Below, piece by piece: positions 27,230 to 33,968 of a stretch of 49,506 nt of DNA (its first letter is position 1; every line of letters starts with the position of its first letter). The notes below the pieces were generated by a model. The model saw only the letters and a program-made list of their open reading frames with translations, did not search any database and had not been told where the DNA came from. Origin of the DNA: a virus; the IMG/VR virus record IMGVR_UViG_3300008259_000042, positions 1-49,506 of that record; one strand, given 5' to 3'. A program made the position numbers and the translations under genes.

Positions 27230-27247
27230 CGCATGCACTCACATGCG
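27230..27247 (-). promoter_or_regulatory. Hairpin in the leader of the giant fibre gene
   Basis: The sequence cgcatg-cactca-catgcg forms a 6-bp stem with a 6-base loop in the 103-bp gap between the 837- and 1180-residue fibre genes, about 30 bases before the ATG. It has no U-run after it on the minus strand, so it is not a clear intrinsic terminator. It may be a leader structure or RNA-processing site. Confidence 0.35.
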
Positions 27248-27300
27248 CAACTCAGACCTCATCGGATTCACTATCCTCCAATGGATTTACTTTCCAACTA

Positions 27301-27308
27301 TATTTATG
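27301..27308 (-). promoter_or_regulatory. Possible T4-late-like promoter (CATAAATA)
   Basis: On the minus strand the site reads CATAAATATAG, matching the NATAAATA late consensus of T4-like phages. It overlaps the stop codon of the 837-residue fibre gene and would start a transcript about 90 bases before the giant fibre gene. This is one of three sites in the window with a TAAATATA core. It rests on sequence match only. Confidence 0.4.
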
Positions 27309-29817
27309 GGACTATGCCATAACGTACAGCGCGGATTGTATTAATTGATTGTGTAGCGTTGAACAACAATCTCACATTTCCACTATCAATGTCCGCATTG
27401 AAAGTACCCAATGAAGCACCAGTTTGAATTGTACCGTATTCAGTAATCCAAATATTTGTGCCTTCATGAACGAGGATAATTTCAGTAGTGTGATACGTTG
27501 AACCACTATTGGCTTGTACAAAGTATTTTGCAGAAGCAAGATCGGTTGTTGGGAAAATATCGAGCACAACTTGACCCGAAGCAGCTGTCGTTACAGTGTT
27601 AGTTGTAACCTTCAATGCTTCAACAGTTAAGGTATTCGTTACATTTGCATTTGCAACTTCAAGACCTTCACCAGCAGTGTTGATAGTCAACTTGCCAGTC
27701 ATCGTATCGCCAGCACGATCGACCTTGACGTCGTTTATCCACTTGACTGAGTTTGCAGTCGCAGCGTTTGCAGTATCGGTAGAAGTAATCGAATCAACGA
27801 GTTTCGTGACACCAATTACTGTCGTAGATGCAATGTTTGGTGTAATCGTTACTGTCTTGACATTTGCAGTCGTGACTTCAGTATTAGATAGACCAAGACC
27901 TGTTACAATTGTCTCAACTTTAGTATTGGCTTCGTCATAGGCTGCATTGGCTTGGCTGTATGCCGCATTTGCTTGCCCATACGCAGCGTTAGCCTGTCCG
28001 TATGCAGCATTCGCCTGACCATAGCCAGTATTTGCTTGTCCATATGCGGCATTCGCTTGACCGTAAGCAGCGTTGGCTTGAGCATAAGCATCAGCAACAG
28101 CAGCGCCAGTCGTACTAAAGGAGATATTCGCATTTCCATCAGCATTATCGATAACACTGACTTGAATACTTGCAGTATTGATAAAGTTTAGGAATTTATT
28201 CGACAACTCACCAGCGCTGTTTGCATAAACACGAACCGTGTTTGCAGAGGTGTTGGCTTGAGCATAAGCACCATTGGCTTGACTGTACGCACCATTAGCC
28301 TGTGCAAAGGCACCGTTTGCTTGACTGTATGCACCATTTGCCTGAGCATAAGCACCATTGGCTTGCGAGTACGCACCATTGGCTTGAGCATATGCGCCAT
28401 TTGCCGTGTCGCGTGCTGTATTGGCTTGAGCGTATGCATCGTTGCCAGTAGTGCGAGCAGTATTCGCTTGGAGATATGCAGCATTCGCTTGATCATTAGC
28501 AATCGTTAGATTGGCTTGAGTCGCAACTGTATTACCTTGCAACAAGAGAGATGCAGCATTTACATTTGCGCGCAACCATGCAAGATTTGCAGAAGCAACA
28601 TCAATTACGTTATTGCTTGGTTCTGTTGCATAACCATCAAAGATGTAGAATACATTATCAGAGGCATGACGAATAAAGCCAGAATGAAGATTAGTTGTAC
28701 CACCATCGTCGCTGTAGTGACCAACGAAACCAATATCAACAGCGTCAGAAGTTGAATTCGTTGATAGCTGGATAATCGAGTCATTAACTCTCACGGTCGC
28801 AACGTTGATATACGTTGCATTACCTGTTAGATACAAGTTACCTTGAACGGTAAGGTCACCAGAGACTGTACCACCAGTTAGGTTAAGTTTTAGATTTGCT
28901 TCACCGTATGCTGCATTCGCTTGCCCATAAGCAGCATTTGCTTGCCCATAAGCGGCATTTGCTTGCCCATAACCAGCATTTGCCTGAGCGTAACCAGCAT
29001 TTGCTTGCGCATACGCATCATTTGCAGTGCCTCGTGCGGTATTTGCTTGGGCATATGCATCATTAGCAGTCGTGCGGGCTGTATTTGCCTGGCCATATGC
29101 ATCATTTGCGGTATCACGTGCTGTGTTCGCTTGAGCATACGCATTGTTGCCAGTGGTGCGCGCAGTATTTGCTTGACCGTATGCGTCATTCGCAGTGTCG
29201 CGAGCAGTATTGGCTTGTTCGCGCGCAGCATTTGCTTGATCATAAGCAATACCACCGCTACTACGAATAACAAGATTTGCATTAACACCATCATCCAGCA
29301 ACTCGAGAGTTACTGAGTTTGTGTTTTGTAGGAAAAGTTTCTTATTATTAAGAGTCAGACCACCAACTGTAACAGAAACAGTATTGGCAGAAACATTGGC
29401 TTCGGCATAAGCAGCGTTGGCTTGACCGTAAGCAGCATTAGCCTGTCCATAAGCGGCATTTGCTTGACCATAACCAGTATTGGCTTGATCGCGGGCAGCG
29501 TTTGCTTGGGCGTATCCAGAATTAGCCTGAGCATATGCATCATTCGCAGTACCACGAGCAGTATTCGCTTGAGCATATGCGTCGTTTGCTGTGTCGCGAG
29601 CAGTATTTGCTTGCGCATAAGCGTCGTTAGCAGTTCCACGAGCTGTATTGGCTTGATCAATAACGTTTAGACCACCCGTTGTTACGATTGTATTCGCATT
29701 AATCGTATGAAGGTTGGCAATATTAACGTTCGAAATATTACGATTCGAATCGAGAATTATAGTATTAGCAAGGTCAAGACCTGTCTTAACACTAAATGTT
29801 TTATTCATTGTCGCCAT
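27304..29817 (-). CDS. Tail fibre built of AYxQANx heptad repeats
   Basis: 837 residues. The N-terminus (NKTFSVKTGLDLANTIILDS) matches the 1180-residue fibre. Three long tracts of AYAQANTARDTAND (14 residues) and AYGQANA (7 residues) repeats follow, each tract split by a short beta segment (for example VSVTVGGLTLNNKKLFLQNT and NGDANISF types). The heptad period and Ala/Asn/Gln content suggest an alanine-rich trimeric coiled coil or a related rod. A fibre beta domain (GDLTVQGNLYLTGNATYINV) lies mid-chain. The last about 100 residues (ASGQVVLDIFPTTDLASAKY to VRYGIVP) match the end of the 324-residue protein at 29879. This repeat type is typical of marine T4-like fibres. A GGAG ribosome site precedes the ATG. 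Confidence 0.87.
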   Translation of the reverse strand: MATMNKTFSVKTGLDLANTIILDSNRNISNVNIANLHTINANTIVTTGGLNVIDQANTARGTANDAYAQANTARDTANDAYAQANTARGTANDAYAQANSGYAQANAARDQANTGYGQANAAYGQANAAYGQANAAYAEANVSANTVSVTVGGLTLNNKKLFLQNTNSVTLELLDDGVNANLVIRSSGGIAYDQANAAREQANTARDTANDAYGQANTARTTGNNAYAQANTARDTANDAYGQANTARTTANDAYAQANTARGTANDAYAQANAGYAQANAGYGQANAAYGQANAAYGQANAAYGEANLKLNLTGGTVSGDLTVQGNLYLTGNATYINVATVRVNDSIIQLSTNSTSDAVDIGFVGHYSDDGGTTNLHSGFIRHASDNVFYIFDGYATEPSNNVIDVASANLAWLRANVNAASLLLQGNTVATQANLTIANDQANAAYLQANTARTTGNDAYAQANTARDTANGAYAQANGAYSQANGAYAQANGAYSQANGAFAQANGAYSQANGAYAQANTSANTVRVYANSAGELSNKFLNFINTASIQVSVIDNADGNANISFSTTGAAVADAYAQANAAYGQANAAYGQANTGYGQANAAYGQANAAYGQANAAYSQANAAYDEANTKVETIVTGLGLSNTEVTTANVKTVTITPNIASTTVIGVTKLVDSITSTDTANAATANSVKWINDVKVDRAGDTMTGKLTINTAGEGLEVANANVTNTLTVEALKVTTNTVTTAASGQVVLDIFPTTDLASAKYFVQANSGSTYHTTEIILVHEGTNIWITEYGTIQTGASLGTFNADIDSGNVRLLFNATQSINTIRAVRYGIVP
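27935..29655 (-). repeat. Heptad-coding repeats (AYAQANx) within the 837-residue fibre
   Basis: Three tracts, at about 27935-28090, 28250-28500 and 28890-29655 (the last interrupted near 29240-29400), encode 7- and 14-residue units. On the plus strand the units read as variants of gcttgagcatatgcatcattt. Copies differ by scattered synonymous changes, so the repeat is clearer in protein than in DNA. Confidence 0.8.
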
Positions 29818-29832
29818 TTAGAATCTCCTGGT

Positions 29833-29853
29833 GCCGACTATGAACGAATCGGC
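29833..29853 (-). promoter_or_regulatory. Small leader hairpin
   Basis: gccga ... tcggc forms a 5-bp stem with an 11-base loop between the promoter-like site at 29857 and the GGAG ribosome site of the 837-residue fibre gene. No U-run follows on the minus strand, so it is more likely a leader structure than a terminator. Confidence 0.3.
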
Positions 29854-29856
29854 TTT

Positions 29857-29866
29857 TATATTTAGT
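29857..29866 (-). promoter_or_regulatory. Possible late-like promoter (ACTAAATATA)
   Basis: The minus strand reads ACTAAATATAAAA in the 61-bp gap upstream of the 837-residue fibre gene. It differs from the T4 late consensus TATAAATA by one base in the core and shares TAAATATA with the sites at 27301 and 41481. It would give a leader of about 35 bases. Confidence 0.35.
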
Positions 29867-29878
29867 AAAATTTGCGTT

Positions 29879-30853
29879 TTAGCTGGAAAGTGCTTGTCTC
29901 AAGAAACGAATTGTGATTAAATTATTATCTGGGTTATCTGGGAAAAACTTCAATTTGCAAATCCCGCCTTCAATAACAACAGAAAACACTCCGAGAGTAT
30001 AATTCGTAATGAGAATGGCGTATTCAGTCGTATAGACCGTCATGCCATCGTGCATACAGAATAACTCTGTGGAATGAATTCCCTCAACACTTTTCGCTTG
30101 AATAACATATTTTACAGTAATAAAATCAGCAGCAGGGAATGAATCAATAACAACCTCCGAATCCGACGTTGTCGTAACCGTGTTTGCAACTGTAACAGAA
30201 GGACCAACAGAGGATACATTTGATGCGATTGGAGCAGTAGTTTGTAAACTTACCCCATCAAAGTAGATATTTGCCGAGCCTACCTGAAGACCATCTGATC
30301 CAAGATGAATCTTTTTATATCGATTTGTAGAATTACCTAAGAAATGGACGTTATCCGAAGTTGGGATCACGTTTGTAGTGTTTAGATTACCTGTAAGAGT
30401 ATCGCCCGATTTAGCGACTTTCAGGTCTACATTCGGAACACTAAATGTGATGCTCTGCGGAACAGTTTGAGCATTGGCTTCAATTACAACATTATTTCCA
30501 GACTTAAAGTTGATCGTATCGAGACCAATCGCAGTTAATCTTAGAACATCATCAACTTCCCAATACTTGAAGGTCGAGCTCGTAACAATACGAACTGTAT
30601 TATTCGTTTGATCAACTGCATTAAACGCAGATTCCAGATCGAACTGAATAAGATTAACATTGGCGATTGTGTTTCCAACAGTATTGTTGGAGGCATAGAT
30701 TTCTTGGACGGTGAGTTCAAAGACTGGTCCTTGAGGACCTTGTGGACCTTGCGGTCCCTGAGGACCTTGTGGACCAGTTGCGCCAGTAGGACCTTGTGGA
30801 CCTTGCGGTCCTGGTGGCATCTCACTGCCAAGAATGTCTGTTAGTGTTGCCAT
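29879..30853 (-). CDS. Collagen-like tail-fibre protein
   Basis: 324 residues. After a short start (MATLTDILGSEM) comes a collagen-like run of GPQ/GPT triplets (about 14-44), then beta-rich fibre repeats (NVIPTSDNVHFLGNSTNRYK, then KKIHLGSDGLQVGSANIYFD). A C-terminal domain (about 220-324) matches the C-terminus of the 837-residue fibre: VVIDSFPAADFITVKYVIQA aligns with its DIFPTTDLASAKYFVQA. The shared end suggests a common tip or junction domain. It lies 3 bp after the endolysin gene and 60 bp before the next fibre, so it is the first gene of the fibre array. Confidence 0.85.
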   Translation of the reverse strand: MATLTDILGSEMPPGPQGPQGPTGATGPQGPQGPQGPQGPQGPVFELTVQEIYASNNTVGNTIANVNLIQFDLESAFNAVDQTNNTVRIVTSSTFKYWEVDDVLRLTAIGLDTINFKSGNNVVIEANAQTVPQSITFSVPNVDLKVAKSGDTLTGNLNTTNVIPTSDNVHFLGNSTNRYKKIHLGSDGLQVGSANIYFDGVSLQTTAPIASNVSSVGPSVTVANTVTTTSDSEVVIDSFPAADFITVKYVIQAKSVEGIHSTELFCMHDGMTVYTTEYAILITNYTLGVFSVVIEGGICKLKFFPDNPDNNLITIRFLRQALSS

Positions 30854-30856
30854 CTC

Positions 30857-32029
30857 TTACGCTATAAATCCTGGCTTGTAAACTGTTTTGCCCTTTTCTG
30901 TCAATGCAGTGAGTTTTTGTTTTCTATTTGGTCCTTTAGAAGTATATGATGCATGGACCCAACCCGAGTTTGGACCTTCTTTTGGATCATAAAATTCTAG
31001 AATAATCTGATCAAATTCACAATTCTCAGCAACCCACTTTGCTAGATCTGGATTTGGTAAACCATCGATTTCGAAGTCTATGGCTTCTCCATTGCAATGC
31101 TGAGACTTGCTGCTTCCGCCGACGGCTGCATTAAGAGCGGGACCACGATAGCCACTGTTAATACGAACAGGCTTGCCAAAGTGACGACGAACGGGTTCAA
31201 GAATTTTTTCGCAGACGTTTTTGAGGTTTTGAGCATGTTCAGCATTTGGTGTATTATCAATTCTCTTACGAATCGCAGTCTCCGATTTTGTGAATTCCTT
31301 TAGATTGAAATGTTCAGAGAGTTGCATTTCAGGGGAAACTTTACCAGCAGGAGCCACAGGTGCTGCTGCTTTTGCTGGTACTGGTGCTACAACTTTTGGT
31401 GCTGCTCCAGCAGGTGCGCTTAACTGAGCGAAGTACGTTTTCGTCTTAGTCTTGCGATCTTCCAAGCCGTGAGTACCACCATTAACTTTTTTACTAACGG
31501 ATAATATCGTAGCATCATTCACTCCTTGATCACAGATGCTCCAGAGTTTGTTTCGTTCGAAGAAAAACATTGCAGATTCGAATGCTAACTCAGTGGCAAC
31601 GAGATCTGGGTTTGTCATTACATCTGGGCGATTGCAATACTTTGAGAAAGCAAGATAGTTGTCCTTGCCTGTCAATTGTAGTGCACCGCGACCACGATAC
31701 TTCCAACCATCACCTGATGCTTCTGGTCCATTACCCATGCGTGATGCATAAACTCTATTTGCGATTCTTTCTGGCTTGCGCTCATATTGTAAAGCAATGG
31801 AATCTGTTGGAAAATATTTACCGAAAATACCACGGAGACCTTTGGCTCCATAGTTTAAATTCTCAGTAAACGCCTTAAAGCCACCAGTCTCATGAGCAGT
31901 TTGCCCAAAGAAGTGTGCTGCTCTGGTTGGTGATAATTTATAGTAAGCGGCTGCAGCGCGTAGAGTTCCTGGACCCCATGCACCGTCAGCTGTTACTCCA
32001 ATTTTCTTTTGTAATGCCGCTAAACTCAT
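30857..32029 (-). CDS. Endolysin: GH19 chitinase-like domain fused to M15 peptidase
   Basis: 390 residues with two cell-wall-degrading domains. Residues about 1-203 are a family 19 glycoside hydrolase: E47 in AHETGG and E56 in TENLNY are the expected catalytic acids, and YRGRGALQLTGKDNY (111-125) is the family signature. A Pro/Ala-rich linker (about 205-232) follows. Residues about 238-362 are a D-Ala-D-Ala carboxypeptidase-like M15 domain: SGYRGPALNAAVGG, H311 and D318 in QHCNGEAIDF, and H359 in WVHASY are the zinc ligands. GH19 domains in phages cut the glycan strand, M15 domains cut the peptide. It has no signal peptide, so release needs a holin; the gene upstream is a candidate. Good confidence for lysis, although a virion-borne role is possible. 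Confidence 0.9.
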   Translation of the reverse strand: MSLAALQKKIGVTADGAWGPGTLRAAAAYYKLSPTRAAHFFGQTAHETGGFKAFTENLNYGAKGLRGIFGKYFPTDSIALQYERKPERIANRVYASRMGNGPEASGDGWKYRGRGALQLTGKDNYLAFSKYCNRPDVMTNPDLVATELAFESAMFFFERNKLWSICDQGVNDATILSVSKKVNGGTHGLEDRKTKTKTYFAQLSAPAGAAPKVVAPVPAKAAAPVAPAGKVSPEMQLSEHFNLKEFTKSETAIRKRIDNTPNAEHAQNLKNVCEKILEPVRRHFGKPVRINSGYRGPALNAAVGGSSKSQHCNGEAIDFEIDGLPNPDLAKWVAENCEFDQIILEFYDPKEGPNSGWVHASYTSKGPNRKQKLTALTEKGKTVYKPGFIA

Positions 32030-32037
32030 AAATCACC

Positions 32038-32448
32038 TCAGGCAATATGATCTTCTTCATCGTCTGCTGCAGCAACAGCAGTGGCTCCAGCAGCACCGAC
32101 AGCAGCAGCAACAACTAATGGTGCAAGTTCTGTTGGAGGTTCTGGGACTAGATCAGCAGGAGTAATTTCGAGTGGTTCTGGAGCCTTTGGTGCTTCAGGC
32201 ATATCTTGTTTTTCACTCTTACCTAACATGATACCTGATAGGATACCTGTCAAAAATGTTGCGATTGGTGTAATTAACTCAAAAAACTTTGCGTCATTTG
32301 GCGATTGCTGCATTGGCTGTGTGACAAAGATAAGTGAGTAGAGAACTACAAACACAATTCCTGTCAATGTAAATGCCAATGATAGACCGACCGTGAATTT
32401 CAATCGAGCCATCAATTCTGATTCAGTATAACGTGGACCCTTAAACAT
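32038..32448 (-). CDS. Small membrane protein, candidate holin
   Basis: 136 residues. Two strong membrane segments lie at about 17-42 (LKFTVGLSLAFTLTGIVFVV region) and 55-76 (ELITPIATFLTGILSGIMLG). A third alanine-rich hydrophobic stretch lies at about 107-128, after a Pro-rich acidic region. It is encoded between a lipoprotein gene and the endolysin gene, the position expected for a holin. No family signature is clear, so the holin call is from size, topology and neighbours. The C-terminal end is acidic (DDEEDHIA). An alternative is a structural membrane protein unrelated to lysis. Confidence 0.6.
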   Translation of the reverse strand: MFKGPRYTESELMARLKFTVGLSLAFTLTGIVFVVLYSLIFVTQPMQQSPNDAKFFELITPIATFLTGILSGIMLGKSEKQDMPEAPKAPEPLEITPADLVPEPPTELAPLVVAAAVGAAGATAVAAADDEEDHIA

Positions 32449-32450
32449 AA

Positions 32451-32699
32451 TTATTCTCCTGTAGTTTCACAATTACAATCTGCAGCAGGTGCTGCTGGTT
32501 CTTCAACTGGAGTTTGCTCAACAACTGGTTGTGGTGGCAAACCATTTAATGTATCATAACACATGCCATCGGCTTCGCATATTGGGCGATTGCATTCTGC
32601 TTTATCTTTATTCTCTGGATCTTGACATGGATATCTATATGTATCTTCACACCCAAGTAGGGTAAATGACAAAGCAAGTAAGAAAGCGATTTTTTTCAT
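32451..32699 (-). CDS. Small lipoprotein, possible outer-membrane spanin-like component
   Basis: 82 residues with a clear lipoprotein signal: MKKIAFLLALSFTLLGC, with lipobox LLGC and the lipidated cysteine at C17. The mature part starts EDTYRYPCQDP, has four further cysteines in the next 30 residues and two near the end, and a Pro-rich segment (PPQPVVEQTPVEEPAAPA). Small phage lipoproteins next to a holin and an endolysin can be o-spanins, but no i-spanin is visible here and the cysteine-rich head is unusual. It may instead alter the host surface. The lipoprotein nature is well supported. Confidence 0.7.
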   Translation of the reverse strand: MKKIAFLLALSFTLLGCEDTYRYPCQDPENKDKAECNRPICEADGMCYDTLNGLPPQPVVEQTPVEEPAAPAADCNCETTGE

Positions 32700-32700
32700 T

Positions 32701-33063
32701 TCATTTCTTCCCGTGCTTCAGAAAAAACATTGCGCCAGTGATCTCATCTTGAACAATTATTCCAGAAGATGGATTTTGCGCGGCGAAATCACGAACATCC
32801 TCACCCAACGAACCAGAGACATAGGATGTATAGTGCTTGAACTTTTTCTTTCCCAAGACTGCCTTTTGATAGTCTTCAGAACGAACTTTGAATACTGGAA
32901 TTCCACCAAACATATCATGTGGTGTGATGCGACGAAGCATCTTTTTCTTTTTACCTAAACCAACTGGAGTTTGCTCTGCTGGAGTTGCTGTTGGCATTCC
33001 TGCTACAGCGCCACTACCGACACTCATTGCAATTGATTCATTGAATTCGTTAAACTTTTTCAT
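32701..33063 (-). CDS. Small protein with capsid-targeting-like N-terminus
   Basis: 120 residues. The start MKKFNEFNESIAM resembles the capsid-targeting sequence of T4 internal proteins (MKTYQEFIAEA), with FNE followed by Ser in place of IAE followed by Ala. After a Gly/Ala/Pro-rich and lysine-rich segment (GLGKKKKMLRRITPHDMFGG) comes a folded C-terminal domain (EDVRDFAAQNPSSGIIVQDE, then TGAMFFLKHGKK). I recognise no enzyme family. By analogy it may be packed inside the head and trimmed by the prohead protease. The C-terminal domain could instead be the working part of an injected protein. Confidence 0.62.
   Translation of the reverse strand: MKKFNEFNESIAMSVGSGAVAGMPTATPAEQTPVGLGKKKKMLRRITPHDMFGGIPVFKVRSEDYQKAVLGKKKFKHYTSYVSGSLGEDVRDFAAQNPSSGIIVQDEITGAMFFLKHGKK
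33034..33063 (-). other. Capsid-targeting-like N-terminus (MKKFNEFNES)
   Basis: First ten codons of the 120-residue protein. Matches the pattern M-basic-x-[FY]-x-[EQ]-[FY]-x-x-E of T4 internal proteins. The likely cut is after Glu9. Confidence 0.5.
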
Positions 33064-33113
33064 TACTTGATTTTGTCTTTATTTTCTATTATAATCAGTA
33101 TGTCCGCTATGAA

Positions 33114-33503
33114 CTAAAGATCTCTTAGAACACTTACAATTCTATTGTCTAATTCAATATCACTTGAGATTATGTCTTCACCTCTTATCCCTTGTATCAC
33201 CTTTGGCATCGCTGATGTGTAAACGAGAAACGTTTTAAGAGCACTATAATCTTTTTCATCAATACATAAAAATAACATTCTAGTACACGGTATAATGCCA
33301 AAAACATTTTGAGCAACTACAAGATGATTAAGAATAAGTCTTTCCTTCAACTCTCCTGTAATTCTATATCGATGCAGTAATCGCTTTATATAACGAAGTT
33401 TTTTATAATCTTCATCGAACTCACTATCAATGCAGTTTGGCTTATCATAGCACTTGGCTGCATATAATAAAATATTCGATTCATTCAATTCATCAAAAAA
33501 CAT
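33114..33503 (-). CDS. Conserved T4-like phage protein of unknown function
   Basis: 129 residues, mostly helical and soluble. Landmarks are MFFDELNESNILLYAAKCYD, the basic helix YKKLRYIKRLLHRYRITGEL, KERLILNHLVVAQNVFG and RMLFLCIDEKDYSALKTFLV. This pattern is familiar to me from marine T4-like phages as a small conserved protein without known function. It sits between two capsid-targeting-like proteins, but its own N-terminus is only a partial match (FFDELNES). A 50-bp gap separates it from the 120-residue gene. Confidence 0.68.
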   Translation of the reverse strand: MFFDELNESNILLYAAKCYDKPNCIDSEFDEDYKKLRYIKRLLHRYRITGELKERLILNHLVVAQNVFGIIPCTRMLFLCIDEKDYSALKTFLVYTSAMPKVIQGIRGEDIISSDIELDNRIVSVLRDL

Positions 33504-33506
33504 ATA

Positions 33507-33965
33507 TTAGTATTCGTCGCTATTGCCTGCGTCATCATCTCTCTTGCGATAGGTATTTGGTGGAATAAGCATTGCTTCTCTCTCACCAGCCAAGTCCTCA
33601 ACAGACATGCCCATCAAATCTTGCAATTCATCACTTGAAACGACTTGCGCATAACCATCAACAAATCCATCTTCTTCATGCGTATCGTATACAATGTAAA
33701 GATGAAACCCACTAGTGCCAAGAGAGTATACTAACTCAGCACCAAGATTCATGAATTCAGGTGTTGCTGATTGAGGAATCTGAATTCCATAACGCTCACA
33801 AACACCACGCAACTGCGCTAAAAACACAGGAGCATTTTGATATGGCTTCAATGTGAGATTATCGAGCTCATCATTGAATGCTTCCATATTTTCTGAGAGT
33901 CTGCGACTATCGGTATCAATAGTATCGTCAACACTTTCGTTTATAAATTGTTTGAACTTCAGCAT
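33507..33965 (-). CDS. Unknown protein with capsid-targeting-like N-terminus
   Basis: 152 residues. It begins MLKFKQFINESVDD, which fits the capsid-targeting pattern of T4 internal proteins closely: aromatic, basic-polar, FINE followed by Ser, with I-N-E fitting the I/L-x-E rule of the T4 prohead protease. The rest is acidic and mixed alpha/beta (AELVYSLGTSGFHLYIVYDT, then GYAQVVSSDELQDLM). The C-terminus is charged (RKRDDDAGNSDEY). No enzyme family recognised. A packaged internal-head protein is inferred from the N-terminus and from the neighbouring candidates. Confidence 0.65.
   Translation of the reverse strand: MLKFKQFINESVDDTIDTDSRRLSENMEAFNDELDNLTLKPYQNAPVFLAQLRGVCERYGIQIPQSATPEFMNLGAELVYSLGTSGFHLYIVYDTHEEDGFVDGYAQVVSSDELQDLMGMSVEDLAGEREAMLIPPNTYRKRDDDAGNSDEY
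33933..33965 (-). other. Capsid-targeting-like N-terminus (MLKFKQFINES)
   Basis: First eleven codons of the 152-residue protein. I-N-E at residues 8-10 is a good candidate cut site, with cleavage after Glu10 and Ser at P1'. Confidence 0.55.
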
Positions 33966-33968
33966 TGA

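Noticed and set aside
27230-27247. Intrinsic terminator between the two large fibre genes
   Set aside because: A hairpin exists but no U-run follows it on the transcribed strand, so it is listed only as a leader structure.
23700-29655. CRISPR-like or tandem DNA repeats
   Set aside because: The repeats are in-frame 9- and 21-bp coding units for GPQ and AYAQAN, with synonymous changes and no conserved spacers.
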